NCBI RefSeq assembly: GCF_036880405.1
Contig: NZ_JBAJJM010000007.1
Location: 62,001-126,000, forward strand
Direction: 5' to 3'
Origin: Mannheimia indoligenes
GTDB taxonomy: Bacteria > Pseudomonadota > Gammaproteobacteria > Enterobacterales > Pasteurellaceae
DNA length: 64,000 bases
The translations under genes were made by a program, and so were the position numbers. Each line of letters begins with the position of its first letter. The first letter of the stretch is position 1. Shown here one piece after another: positions 46,843 to 54,159 of the stretch. The notes under the pieces were generated by a model that was not told the DNA's origin, searched no databases, and worked only from the letters and a program-made list of their open reading frames with translations.

Positions 46843-48999
46843 TTAATATTTTCGCCCTAATTCCTCTTGATAGAACATTTTTAATCCATTTTTTGATTTT
46901 TCACTTACATTACCATAGAGCATTTGGTAATAATAGTCATAAGCCAGCACATTTTGCACATAGCCTCTGGTTTCATAAAATGGAATACTGGCAATGAATT
47001 CGTCCATTGCTAAAGTACCTTTACTCCGACCAAGCCACTGCTCTACACGCCCAACACCTGCATTATACGCTGATGATATCAAAATGCGGTTGTTTGGATA
47101 TTTTTCATTTAGCTCCATTAAATGTGTTGTGCCAAGCATAATATTATTGAACGGTCTGAATAGATCCCGCTCGCCCTTGAAAGATAAATTATTATCTTTA
47201 GCTGTTTTTTCTGCTGTTGCCGGCAACATCTGCATTAACCCTCTCGCATTCGCGTGTGATTGAGCTTGTGGATTCCAAGCACTTTCTTGGCGTGCAATGG
47301 CTTGTGCAAATGATTTACTGATTTTCTTATCCTGTAAATTCAACTCAAACCAATCTGAATAAGCATTAGGCAAGCGTAAATCAATATTATCAAAAGCTTT
47401 TATCTGGATTGTACCCTCGACCGCTAAATCATACCAATTTTGCTCTTTCGCATATTTGATCACCGCAAGTTGAGCTTTGGCAGGCGAACTCTCTCCTGTT
47501 TCAACTTTTACATTATTGATCAAATTAATCCAAACTCGCTTAGCCTGATCAATTTGCCCGAGTTCTCGCAACTCTTGAATACGCTCAAATTGATTTTCAT
47601 ACAATTCACGCTGAGCCTGCGTTAGATCTGCCACTTCAATAATAGGAAATTGATAAGCAACCCCTAATTGTTGAGCAGCCAACATTGGATAAAATCCACG
47701 CTCTTTGATTAGCTCTTCAAATATCGTTTTACGCTTAGCTTCATTTTTTTCGATTTTAGCCGTCCAGTAACGCCATTCTGTTTTCCCTTTAGCCTCTTGA
47801 GAGAGTGATTGCAACCACTCATTTAAATCCGTTTTTTGCCAGATAGCCATACGCAATCTGCGTTCTAATAAATTATCAGTCCCTAAGGCTTTAATCTGTT
47901 CATCACGCCAGAGTTGGAATGTTGGCTCTTCATTATCAAAATGTCGGCTAATAAAAGCAACTTTTAACGCTTTAAGTTCATCTTCACTAAATTGATATTT
48001 CTCCGCCCATAGTTGATATTGTTCAAATGTTGGATTATCCAGTTTCTCTGGCTGGGTGCGGATATATTTTGGCAATAATTCCACAATAATTGCTTTATTT
48101 TCTGCATTAAACGATGACTCAAGCGGTTGATTTTCAATAAAATTTTGCAATTCTTTCGGATTACTCACAACTTTTTCAACTGAACTGAGCCACGTTTTCA
48201 AATTTTCATCCGTTGCATTAATTGCTAAATTTGTAATCTCCGCATTTGCATTTTGTTTGACTAATTCGACCGCTTTCAGACGCACTTTCTCATCTGTCTT
48301 GAAACCCTGATCCCGCCAATAACTTTCTAAATTCGCACAATCAGAGGTTAATTTAGAATTAGCAAGCCAAAAAGCCTCAAACTCTTTCACTAGTGCCGAT
48401 AATTCTGCATTTTCCACTTTTTGTTCTACCGCAGGATTAATCTGAGCGTTAGTTGCGGCTATTTCATAACGTGCTGAAAACAGACGGCATTGATCCGCTA
48501 ACTGTGTTGGCTTCACAACTATTGCATACTCTACTAATTCTTTAAATTTTTGCTCACGATAGAGCTGTTCAAACATAAAGTTCTGCAACTGTTTTTGATA
48601 CAAAGAATCCGGATATTTTAAAATAAATGCTTTAACTTCGCTTACTGTGGCTTGTTTCAAAGTCATTTTAGCATTTAACAACTTCCATTCTGCGTCCATT
48701 TCTAACGGATAGCCCGATAAAGTTGCTAATAAACGCTGAATAACCTGTACTGTTGCGACTGATAAATTCTTTTGGCTGACTGCCACATCGACCAAATAAT
48801 TAATTTGCTGGAAATTTTCTCTCTGCTTTAAACGTAAATTTTCTGCGTGCTGTAACTCTTTCTGGTAAATAGCCAACCAATCATTTTTTAATTGTTTTAA
48901 TTCTGTTTCAGTGTAACTTTTTAATGGCTCTTTCTCGGCTCCTGCCGCAAATGTATATTGGCTTGCTAAAAATACAGCAAGCAATGTTTTCTTCCACAT
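46843..48999 (-). CDS. slt: Soluble lytic murein transglycosylase Slt
   Basis: A periplasmic 70-kDa muramidase that degrades peptidoglycan exolytically. The signal peptide is MWKKTLLAVFLASQYTFAAGA. A long helical superhelix ring domain covers about residues 30-560, and the C-terminal SLT domain has the catalytic Glu in SKSFAQAIARQESAWNPQAQ, then the GLMQMLPATA, NIMLGTTHLMELNEKYPNN and SAYNAGVGRVEQW motifs. At 718 residues it is slightly longer than E. coli Slt70. It is the last host gene before the prophage. Confidence 0.94.
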   Translation of the reverse strand: MWKKTLLAVFLASQYTFAAGAEKEPLKSYTETELKQLKNDWLAIYQKELQHAENLRLKQRENFQQINYLVDVAVSQKNLSVATVQVIQRLLATLSGYPLEMDAEWKLLNAKMTLKQATVSEVKAFILKYPDSLYQKQLQNFMFEQLYREQKFKELVEYAIVVKPTQLADQCRLFSARYEIAATNAQINPAVEQKVENAELSALVKEFEAFWLANSKLTSDCANLESYWRDQGFKTDEKVRLKAVELVKQNANAEITNLAINATDENLKTWLSSVEKVVSNPKELQNFIENQPLESSFNAENKAIIVELLPKYIRTQPEKLDNPTFEQYQLWAEKYQFSEDELKALKVAFISRHFDNEEPTFQLWRDEQIKALGTDNLLERRLRMAIWQKTDLNEWLQSLSQEAKGKTEWRYWTAKIEKNEAKRKTIFEELIKERGFYPMLAAQQLGVAYQFPIIEVADLTQAQRELYENQFERIQELRELGQIDQAKRVWINLINNVKVETGESSPAKAQLAVIKYAKEQNWYDLAVEGTIQIKAFDNIDLRLPNAYSDWFELNLQDKKISKSFAQAIARQESAWNPQAQSHANARGLMQMLPATAEKTAKDNNLSFKGERDLFRPFNNIMLGTTHLMELNEKYPNNRILISSAYNAGVGRVEQWLGRSKGTLAMDEFIASIPFYETRGYVQNVLAYDYYYQMLYGNVSEKSKNGLKMFYQEELGRKY

Positions 49000-49104
49000 A
49001 GTTTTTCTCCTTAGTCGTTAGCTTTTGGCAGAAAAAGGGCAATAAAGTTCAACTGGATTATTCTAAGAAAATATTGAATTAAAGTAAAAATGATGAGTTT
49101 TAAT

Positions 49105-49130
49105 GGAGGCGTGTCCCGCCTCCGTTTTTA
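49105..49130 (+). terminator. Orphan hairpin terminator at the host/prophage junction
   Basis: GGAGGCG and CGCCTCC with a TGTCC loop, followed by GTTTTTA on the plus strand. No plus-strand gene precedes it within the window, so it may have ended a host transcript now on the other side of the prophage. Confidence 0.6.
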
Positions 49131-49180
49131 GTGCTTAACTAATTGATTTTGAAAGGAGTGAATTTTAAACTTCGCCTAGT

Positions 49181-49223
49181 AACTACCATTTCAACTACCA
49201 TTTTGAAATGGTGGTTTTACTGG
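49181..49223. repeat. Tandem AACTACCATTT repeat and palindrome beside the integrase (possible att region)
   Basis: AACTACCATTT occurs at 49181-49191 and 49193-49203. The sequence also folds as ACCATTTCAA...TTGAAATGGT. It lies between the last host gene and the integrase stop, the usual place of a P4-type attachment site, and short repeats here could be integrase arm sites. The matching right-hand site is outside the window, so this is unproven. Confidence 0.45.
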
Positions 49224-49231
49224 CGTTTTTA

Positions 49232-50449
49232 TCACAATTTTGTGATGTCAAATCCACATTGGGAAAGGTAATCACCCCATAATTGCATTACAGGCGTTCT
49301 TTGGTTGAGGTAGTCGTGGCGGTTGTAGGTTTGCTCTAGCTCATCTTTTATCTTGTGAGCAAGTACCGTTTCGGCAGTATTCTTCTCTATTCCTTGATCC
49401 GCTAAGTATGTGCGTATAATCGAGCGAATACCGTGAGATGTCAAGATCCCTTTGTATCCATTTCTTTTTAATGCCATATTTACCGTTTCGCTCGACATTG
49501 GCTTCCCATTTGTTTTGAAATGAGGAAAGACAAATCGGCAGTCCCCTGTGAATTGCCTTATTCTATTCAACACTGCTATAGCCTGTGATGATAACGGCAC
49601 AATATGCGTCCGTTTTTCTGCCCGGCGACCTTTCATTTTTTCTTTTGGAATTGTCCACGTCTTATTTTGCCAGTCAATTTCACTCCACTCCGCACTTACG
49701 ACCTCTGCCGGTCTTACCGCTGTTAATAAGCTCCAGAAAATCAGTAATTTTGTTTTAATATGAGTTTTAGACTCATAAATATCTTGAATCAATTTTGGCA
49801 CTTGTTTTGGTGGAATAGTCGGATTATTTTTTGCAGCAGCAAAGTGAAATGCTTTGTGAGCTTTATGGCAGTTGTGAAATTCAATAATGCCGGTATTCTC
49901 CGCAAAATCCATTATTTCAACCACCAATCGTAACGTTTTGGCAAGGGCATTAGAATGACCTCTGTCATACATAGGCTGCACAACGGAGATCAGGCGTTTA
50001 GAATTAATTTCACTTACCGGCACATCCCCTAAAATAGGGAATATATGGTTCTCCAATCGCCGCCAATCCTCAAGCATTGTATTTTCCATTACGATTTTAG
50101 ACTTAAACGATTGTTTCCATCGTTCTGCAATGTTCTTAAAGGTATTTGCTTGAATATCCTCTTGTTGCCGTTTTTGTTCGGCTAAATACGCTATCGGATC
50201 AATGTTTTGTTCGAGCAAAGCTCGATACTCAGCACGTTTTTTTCTCGCCTCAACTAAGGATAATTGGGGATATATGCCTAATCTGACACTTGTTCGCTTA
50301 CCGGTAAACGGCTTTTTATAATCTAACCGCCAAATTTTATTATTGGCGGTAATTTTCATATAAAGCCCATCGCCATCACGTAGAGGGCTATCATTTTCGG
50401 TTGCGATTTTGATCTGCTGCATCGTAAGCGGTTTGATAATAATAGCCAT
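49232..50449 (-). CDS. int: Tyrosine integrase, P4/DUF4102 type
   Basis: Prophage integrase of 405 residues. The N-terminal DUF4102-type arm-binding domain covers about 1-90 (LRDGDGLYMKITANNKIWRLDYKKPFTGKRTSVRLGIYPQLSLVEARKK). A SAM-like core-binding domain follows, then the catalytic domain with Arg in LLTAVRPAEVVSAEWSEI, HxxR in SHGIRS, the second His in VLAHKI and nucleophile Tyr in LEQTYNRHDY. It is the last gene of the leftward operon and next to the presumed left attachment site. Confidence 0.95.
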   Translation of the reverse strand: MAIIIKPLTMQQIKIATENDSPLRDGDGLYMKITANNKIWRLDYKKPFTGKRTSVRLGIYPQLSLVEARKKRAEYRALLEQNIDPIAYLAEQKRQQEDIQANTFKNIAERWKQSFKSKIVMENTMLEDWRRLENHIFPILGDVPVSEINSKRLISVVQPMYDRGHSNALAKTLRLVVEIMDFAENTGIIEFHNCHKAHKAFHFAAAKNNPTIPPKQVPKLIQDIYESKTHIKTKLLIFWSLLTAVRPAEVVSAEWSEIDWQNKTWTIPKEKMKGRRAEKRTHIVPLSSQAIAVLNRIRQFTGDCRFVFPHFKTNGKPMSSETVNMALKRNGYKGILTSHGIRSIIRTYLADQGIEKNTAETVLAHKIKDELEQTYNRHDYLNQRTPVMQLWGDYLSQCGFDITKL

Positions 50450-50457
50450 AATAACCT

Positions 50458-50640
50458 CTAATTACCTAAATATTTCTCGACTTTGGAAATGTTATAAAAT
50501 ACCCTTCCTCCAATTTTGATTGGTGCAGGAAAATTGGGATCATACTGCTTACTTTTAGGATTACCCCATCTATCCAAACTTATTGGGTGAACTCCAATTT
50601 TCTTAGCAAGATCTATTCTTCTGATATATTCGGTTTCCAT
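50458..50640 (-). CDS. AlpA-like DNA-binding protein (probable excisionase)
   Basis: A 60-residue protein with a MerR-like winged HTH: YIRRIDLAKKIGVHPISLDRW, then PNFPAPIKIGGRVFYNISKVEKYL. This is the AlpA/excisionase pattern. It lies eight bases upstream of the integrase in the same direction. Such proteins act as directionality factors or activate the integrase gene. Confidence 0.8.
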   Translation of the reverse strand: METEYIRRIDLAKKIGVHPISLDRWGNPKSKQYDPNFPAPIKIGGRVFYNISKVEKYLGN

Positions 50641-50658
50641 TGTTTTCTCCCAGATAAT

Positions 50659-50683
50659 AAAAAACCGCTTGGTTACAAGCGGT
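50659..50683 (-). terminator. Uptake-signal hairpin terminator upstream of the AlpA-like gene
   Basis: Minus-strand ACCGCTTG-TAAC-CAAGCGGT followed by a T-run. It is built from two opposed uptake-signal cores with a four-base loop. Confidence 0.75.
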
Positions 50684-50706
50684 CGATTTTGTTTAAAAAT
50701 TTACTG

Positions 50707-50814
50707 TTAGCGTTGAGCCATACAAATTTTGCCATCGCAGTCATTTTGCAGATCTAAATAGTCTGCGGCAACTGCAAAAGCAGTTAAAAATAGAATAATT
50801 TTTGCGTATTTCAT
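50707..50814 (-). CDS. 35-residue secreted or membrane micropeptide
   Basis: A short frame with a GAGGA ribosome site six to eight bases before its ATG. The product is MKYAKIILFLTAFAVAADYL followed by DLQNDCDGKICMAQR: a short signal-like hydrophobic helix with an AVAA cleavage site and a tail with two Cys six residues apart. It is framed by a terminator on its 3' side and lies between the BRO-type gene and the AlpA-like gene. I do not recognise it. It could be a periplasmic peptide or a membrane-active phage peptide. Confidence 0.5.
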   Translation of the reverse strand: MKYAKIILFLTAFAVAADYLDLQNDCDGKICMAQR

Positions 50815-50894
50815 CGTCTAATCCTCAAAATTTGGATGTGGAAACCCGCCGCTTGATGTTTCACAAGCGGTCGGTTTTGTGAATGTTTTACTAA

Positions 50895-51563
50895 TTAGAA
50901 TTTAGCTATACGCACTGATTTTGTCGGTTTAGCAAAATGGCTTTCGAGTTCACGCATTGGTCTTGGGTTATGCCCGAAGTCTGCTTCAGCACTGAGGCGA
51001 TAAACCAACTTGCCGATGTCGTGTAGGTGTCTGCCGTATTCGTAGGCGATGGAATGAGCTTTTGGAGCGTATGAACTGCCTAGAGCTTCTAATGCCGGCG
51101 TAATCTCTTTAATGAAACCAGCCATATGATTAGCCTCGAACCATAACCACGCTAAATCGACTGCTTCGTGGTTGATGATGTTGTGATTAAAGATTTTCTC
51201 GACGGGTTTTGGTGATGCAAGCGGTCTAATTTCCGTTGAATTTTGCAAAACCTCTTTATCGAGAATATCCAGCACCCATTTGCGGAACTCTTTGGCGACT
51301 TTGGTTCTTGCGAACATTGCGATAAGGTGAGCACCACGCAGTGAGAAAATCCGCACTTGTTGTTTGCCGCCGTTGGTCTGCATTTCGATCAGGGCGGTCA
51401 TTTCGGGGGTAAATTCGTCTGCGTTGCGGTCGTAGATTTGTTTAACTGCACGAACAGGATCTGTATAGGATAATGCTAAGCCTAAATCAGTTGCTGAAAA
51501 GAAAGTTTTGTTGTTACGATTGATTACTGCGATAGCAGTATTTTGAAAAGTTAAAGTTGTCAT
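50895..51563 (-). CDS. BRO-family phage antirepressor-like protein
   Basis: A 222-residue protein with an N-terminal BRO-N domain (LTFQNTAIAVINRNNKTFFSATDLGLALSY, and RIFSLRGAHLIAMFARTKVAKEFRKWVLDILDKE at about 75-107). The C-terminal half is family-specific with WLWFEANHMAGFIKEITPALEALGSSYAPKAHSIAYEYG. BRO-N proteins bind DNA and often act as antirepressors in phages. It is part of the leftward operon, preceded by GGAG. Confidence 0.8.
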   Translation of the reverse strand: MTTLTFQNTAIAVINRNNKTFFSATDLGLALSYTDPVRAVKQIYDRNADEFTPEMTALIEMQTNGGKQQVRIFSLRGAHLIAMFARTKVAKEFRKWVLDILDKEVLQNSTEIRPLASPKPVEKIFNHNIINHEAVDLAWLWFEANHMAGFIKEITPALEALGSSYAPKAHSIAYEYGRHLHDIGKLVYRLSAEADFGHNPRPMRELESHFAKPTKSVRIAKF

Positions 51564-51575
51564 TTAAGACTCCGC

Positions 51576-51809
51576 TCAAATAAGTTTATAAAACTCATCA
51601 CAAGCAACGCCAATTACTGGTGATGAACTGATCAAGGTTGGCGTACCGTAGAGCGGTGTCACGGCGATCTTTCGATCCCTCAACCAGTCCATCATTGACA
51701 ACTTTAAAGGGTGGTTCAATTTGAACCTACCTTTGAAAGGTTTGATTTTCTGATTTCGGCTATAAAAAAAGCCGCTTTGTGCGACTATCATTATTTCCGC
51801 ACCACTCAT
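51576..51809 (-). CDS. Doubtful 77-residue frame lying over a terminator
   Basis: An open frame of 77 codons whose residues around IVAQSGFFYSR are encoded by a hairpin followed by a T-run (51764-51786), that is, an intrinsic terminator. The rest (FKLNHPLKLSMMDWLRDRKIAVTPLYGTP) has no motif I recognise. The pattern of a short frame over a phage terminator resembles Ash/Icd-type annotations. It may be a real small protein, but RNA structure alone could explain it. Confidence 0.3.
   Translation of the reverse strand: MSGAEIMIVAQSGFFYSRNQKIKPFKGRFKLNHPLKLSMMDWLRDRKIAVTPLYGTPTLISSSPVIGVACDEFYKLI
51764..51786 (-). terminator. Terminator-like hairpin inside the 51,576-51,809 frame
   Basis: Minus-strand AGTCGC-ACAAA-GCGGCT (one G:U) then seven T. 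Confidence 0.65.
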
Positions 51810-51880
51810 TCAGGAACGCCAATTCCCGACTTTCTGTTGAAAGTGCGGTTATCTTATCGAAAGAGCGGTTGGAATGTCAA

Positions 51881-52378
51881 TTAATTTTTCAATTCGTATG
51901 TTTTTAACACCAATTCTTTATAGGCTTGAATAAGCGGTGCAAATGGCTTTTCATCTTCCAAATTTGTTGGAAATGCAAAATTTTCTTTTACATCTTGGAA
52001 AACAAAATTAATCAATGTATCGCTTATGTAGTAAGCAGTAATGACAAGACTTGTAAGTGTTTTAGGATAGCTGTTTTCGTTTTCTTCCAGAGCAAGAGCC
52101 AATTTGAATGTGATATTAGGTTCGCCTAGGGTGCTAAATTGGGCTTTTAGTTGATGGAATTCGATAGGTACATTATTTTCATCAAGTAATCTTACATATG
52201 GCTCTGTCGGTTCTTGATTTAACTGTTTCCGATAAAGCTTTTCAAGCAGACCAAGATCTGTAGCAAGTGCAATTTGAAGTTGGCGAATTTGTTCCCGTAC
52301 TAGAGCTCTACGTTGAGAAAGTTTATTCGTATATTGGGAATACTGTTTACATAAATCTTGATAGGTAAGAGTTGTCAT
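51881..52378 (-). CDS. Phage protein of unknown function (165 residues)
   Basis: It begins TTLTYQDLCKQYSQYTNKLSQRRALVREQIRQLQIAL, a predicted long amphipathic helix, and continues as a mixed alpha/beta domain (EPNITFKLALALEENENSYPKTLTSLVITAYYISDTLINFVF). It has no signal peptide, no Cys-rich cluster beyond a single Cys, and no enzyme motif. An AGGAG ribosome site is seven bases before the ATG. It is bounded by terminator hairpins on both sides, so it may be expressed as a unit of its own within the leftward operon. Confidence 0.65.
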   Translation of the reverse strand: MTTLTYQDLCKQYSQYTNKLSQRRALVREQIRQLQIALATDLGLLEKLYRKQLNQEPTEPYVRLLDENNVPIEFHQLKAQFSTLGEPNITFKLALALEENENSYPKTLTSLVITAYYISDTLINFVFQDVKENFAFPTNLEDEKPFAPLIQAYKELVLKTYELKN

Positions 52379-52406
52379 TTCGTTCTCCTATTTGAATTTT
52401 ACATAC

Positions 52407-52431
52407 AAAAAAAGCCGTTTATGGACGGCTT
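52407..52431 (-). terminator. Terminator between the DUF2513 gene and the 165-residue gene
   Basis: Minus-strand AAGCCGT-CCATAA-ACGGCTT followed by a T-run. Confidence 0.8.
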
Positions 52432-52469
52432 GAAAGTGGATTTAGTCTAAATGAATTTAGTGGCGGTTG

Positions 52470-52823
52470 TCAAATCATTGCCGCAATAATTTTTGTTGCA
52501 ACCGTTTTGATTACATCAAAGCTCAAATCAAGGCTTTTACTTTGGACAGTGGATTTTACTTTATTCCATACGCTGTCATTGCGGATTTTGTCTAAAAATT
52601 CGTGTCCTTGCCAAGTCAGGCTAGTTGCAGAAAAATCTTCCTCTTCCAAAGAAGAAACATCTATTGCCTCAATCAGCCCAGCATTACTTAGTAATTTATA
52701 ATGATAGGCAACCGTTTTTGCATCATAGCCCTTAATATCAGTAGATTCTAGCCAACTGGTGCTGTCTGCTTTTTCTTCCAGTTTGAGTAGTATTTTGCGG
52801 ATTAAATCCCAGTTGCGTTTCAT
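52470..52823 (-). CDS. DUF2513 phage protein
   Basis: A 117-residue protein opening KRNWDLIRKILLKLEEK, the typical DUF2513 start. It is followed by a winged-helix-like middle (YDAKTVAYHYKLLSNAGLIEAI, SLTWQGHEFLDKIRNDSVWNKVK) and a C-terminal helix ending TVATKIIAAMI. The function of the family is not known; the fold suggests a small DNA- or protein-binding wHTH. I start at ATG 52823, which has GGAG six bases upstream, rather than an in-frame TTG at 52835. The terminator of the micropeptide unit lies only 24 bases upstream. Confidence 0.82.
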   Translation of the reverse strand: MKRNWDLIRKILLKLEEKADSTSWLESTDIKGYDAKTVAYHYKLLSNAGLIEAIDVSSLEEEDFSATSLTWQGHEFLDKIRNDSVWNKVKSTVQSKSLDLSFDVIKTVATKIIAAMI

Positions 52824-52846
52824 CTTACTCTCCAAATTTTAGATAT

Positions 52847-52870
52847 AAAAAAAGCCACTCGATAAGTGGC
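52847..52870 (-). terminator. Terminator of the micropeptide transcript
   Basis: Minus-strand GCCACT-TATCG-AGTGGC followed by seven T, 19 bases after the stop codon of the 15-residue peptide. Confidence 0.85.
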
Positions 52871-52888
52871 ATATTGTGATAATAGATA

Positions 52889-52936
52889 TTAGGGTAGCCC
52901 AATCGTCATAATCAATAAATTTAACACATTCTTCAT
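52889..52936 (-). CDS. 15-residue hydrophobic peptide, candidate type I toxin
   Basis: ATG 52936 follows a near-perfect AAGGAGGT ribosome site (52948-52941) at five bases. The product is MKNVLNLLIMTIGLP: one positive charge at the N-terminus and an otherwise hydrophobic run long enough to dip into a membrane, comparable in size with Ibs-type toxins. It has its own consensus promoter and its own terminator. The last codons and stop lie in a 17-base segment (52882-52898) perfectly complementary to the predicted first bases of the same transcript (53061-53077). Toxicity is an inference; the gene structure is read directly. Confidence 0.6.
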   Translation of the reverse strand: MKNVLNLLIMTIGLP

Positions 52937-53085
52937 AGACACCTCCTTAAATAAACGACATGTATAAACAAAAACATCTTTGAATATTTGAAAAAGGGTT
53001 GTTATTACAACAAAACTATTTATTAATGAGAAAATTGATTGAGTTTCCCCTAGGACTTGAGCTACCCTAATATCTATCTAAATCA

Positions 53086-53114
53086 ATATTAATCAGAGAC
53101 TTGCTAATTGTCAA
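53086..53114 (-). promoter_or_regulatory. Consensus promoter of the micropeptide transcript
   Basis: Minus-strand TTGACA (53114-53109), exactly 17 bases, TAATAT (53091-53086). The predicted start near 53079 places the 53061-53077 repeat at the very 5' end of the RNA, about 230 bases upstream of the terminator. Confidence 0.85.
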
Positions 53115-53177
53115 ACACCAATATCTATTTTTGCGATCTGCATCGAAAAAATAACTATCCAATCTGACAGCAAAACG

Positions 53178-53222
53178 CTTTCATAGTAACCTCTCCAAAA
53201 ACAACGGAGGAAACTATGAAAG
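53178..53222 (+). promoter_or_regulatory. Hairpin hiding the ribosome site and start codon of the 62-residue gene
   Basis: CTTTCATAGT (53178-53187) pairs perfectly with ACTATGAAAG (53213-53222), which contains the ATG. CCTC (53190-53193) pairs with the GAGG of the ribosome site. Fourteen pairs with a two-by-two internal loop would block initiation. Confidence 0.7.
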
Positions 53223-53404
53223 AACTTTTCAAACAATGGTTAATGAATCAGAACTCGCCATTCATCAACGGCTGTGGAATTGACTGCATTTTGTCGAAAG
53301 TTGATGACCGGCTAAATATAACCAATGCCAGCGAAGAAGAAACCGAAACGCTACAAGAGTGGTTGGATGCCTTTATGCAGACTGTTTCGGTTTTTGTTGC
53401 GTAG
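53216..53404 (+). CDS. 62-residue protein with sequestered translation start
   Basis: The only rightward gene in the middle of the leftward operon. It begins MKELFKQWLMNQNSPFINGC and has an acidic centre (ASEEETETLQEWLDAFMQT) and a hydrophobic VSVFVA end. I recognise no domain; two Cys lie five residues apart (GCGIDC). Its ribosome site CGGAGG and ATG lie inside the stem at 53178-53222, so translation should need the hairpin to open, be processed or be copied slowly. It is convergent with and four bases from the MazG-like gene. Confidence 0.6.
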   Translation: MKELFKQWLMNQNSPFINGCGIDCILSKVDDRLNITNASEEETETLQEWLDAFMQTVSVFVA

Positions 53405-53407
53405 GTT

Positions 53408-53905
53408 CTATAAATCTTCCTCTTTCACAAATACGCCATCAATCATTTTGCCTTTGCGGTCTTTGATTTGAACCCAAGCAAAGAGGAGAGCTGTTTGTAC
53501 GTCTGTTTTGTAGAACTGAGTGATAAGCTCAAGCTGATTTTCAAAGCCACTTAAGCTATCTTCTAATCGGGATAAATCACAACCTCTAGATAATTCGCTT
53601 GCCACATTGCCTAAATCAATATTGGCTTGAACAATCTGAGCCGCAACTCCACAATTAAAATTGGTATTATCGCAATGACTAATGCTAAACAGTTTTTCCA
53701 TTTTGAGCTGTTTACGCATAATTGTACAAACCACAAGGCAATCACCAACACTATCTAAAATAGTTTCAAATTCATTGGTTGCGACACCTGCACATAACTC
53801 TCCAAATTCCTCCATCAGCTTGAGCATTTGCTTTTGTGGGCTAGAGCCTTCAATTAAGTTACGATCTTCTGCCCATTGTTCGATTTTTTGAATTAATCTT
53901 TCCAT
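53408..53905 (-). CDS. MazG-like nucleotide pyrophosphohydrolase
   Basis: A 165-residue all-alpha NTP-PPase-like protein. QMLKLMEEFGELCAGVATNEFETILDSVGDCLVVCTIM holds the EExxE and ExxD magnesium-binding pattern of the MazG/dUTPase-2 superfamily (about residues 27-65). The second half is specific to the phage family. Phage members are thought to adjust nucleotide or ppGpp pools; the substrate here is unknown. It is part of the leftward operon. Confidence 0.75.
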   Translation of the reverse strand: MERLIQKIEQWAEDRNLIEGSSPQKQMLKLMEEFGELCAGVATNEFETILDSVGDCLVVCTIMRKQLKMEKLFSISHCDNTNFNCGVAAQIVQANIDLGNVASELSRGCDLSRLEDSLSGFENQLELITQFYKTDVQTALLFAWVQIKDRKGKMIDGVFVKEEDL

Positions 53906-53935
53906 TTTTTGGTCCTTGTTAAATTCTAATAGGAT

Positions 53936-54157
53936 TTACCAGATTCTATCTGCCCGGAGAACATCCGGGACTTCTACAATTTTTAACTGTTCGGGTTTTA
54001 AACCTTTATACTTAACCCAGTATTGGCAAATTTCAAGAGCTTCACCTTGCGTTACTGTACCTCTAGTTTCACTTGCAACTTTCCATTCACGGCGAAATTG
54101 GCATTCAAGTACGATATAACGTTTACCATCCATTACTTGGAGTTCATTTCTAAACAT
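53936..54157 (-). CDS. Small phage protein of unknown function (73 residues)
   Basis: MFRNELQVMDGKRYIVLECQ, then EWKVASETRGTVTQGEALEICQYWVKYKGLKPEQLKIVEVPDVLRADRIW. Predicted alpha/beta, no signal or membrane segment, two Cys. I see no family motif. It lies two bases after the next upstream gene's stop, so it is probably translationally coupled with it. Confidence 0.6.
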   Translation of the reverse strand: MFRNELQVMDGKRYIVLECQFRREWKVASETRGTVTQGEALEICQYWVKYKGLKPEQLKIVEVPDVLRADRIW

Positions 54158-54159
54158 AG

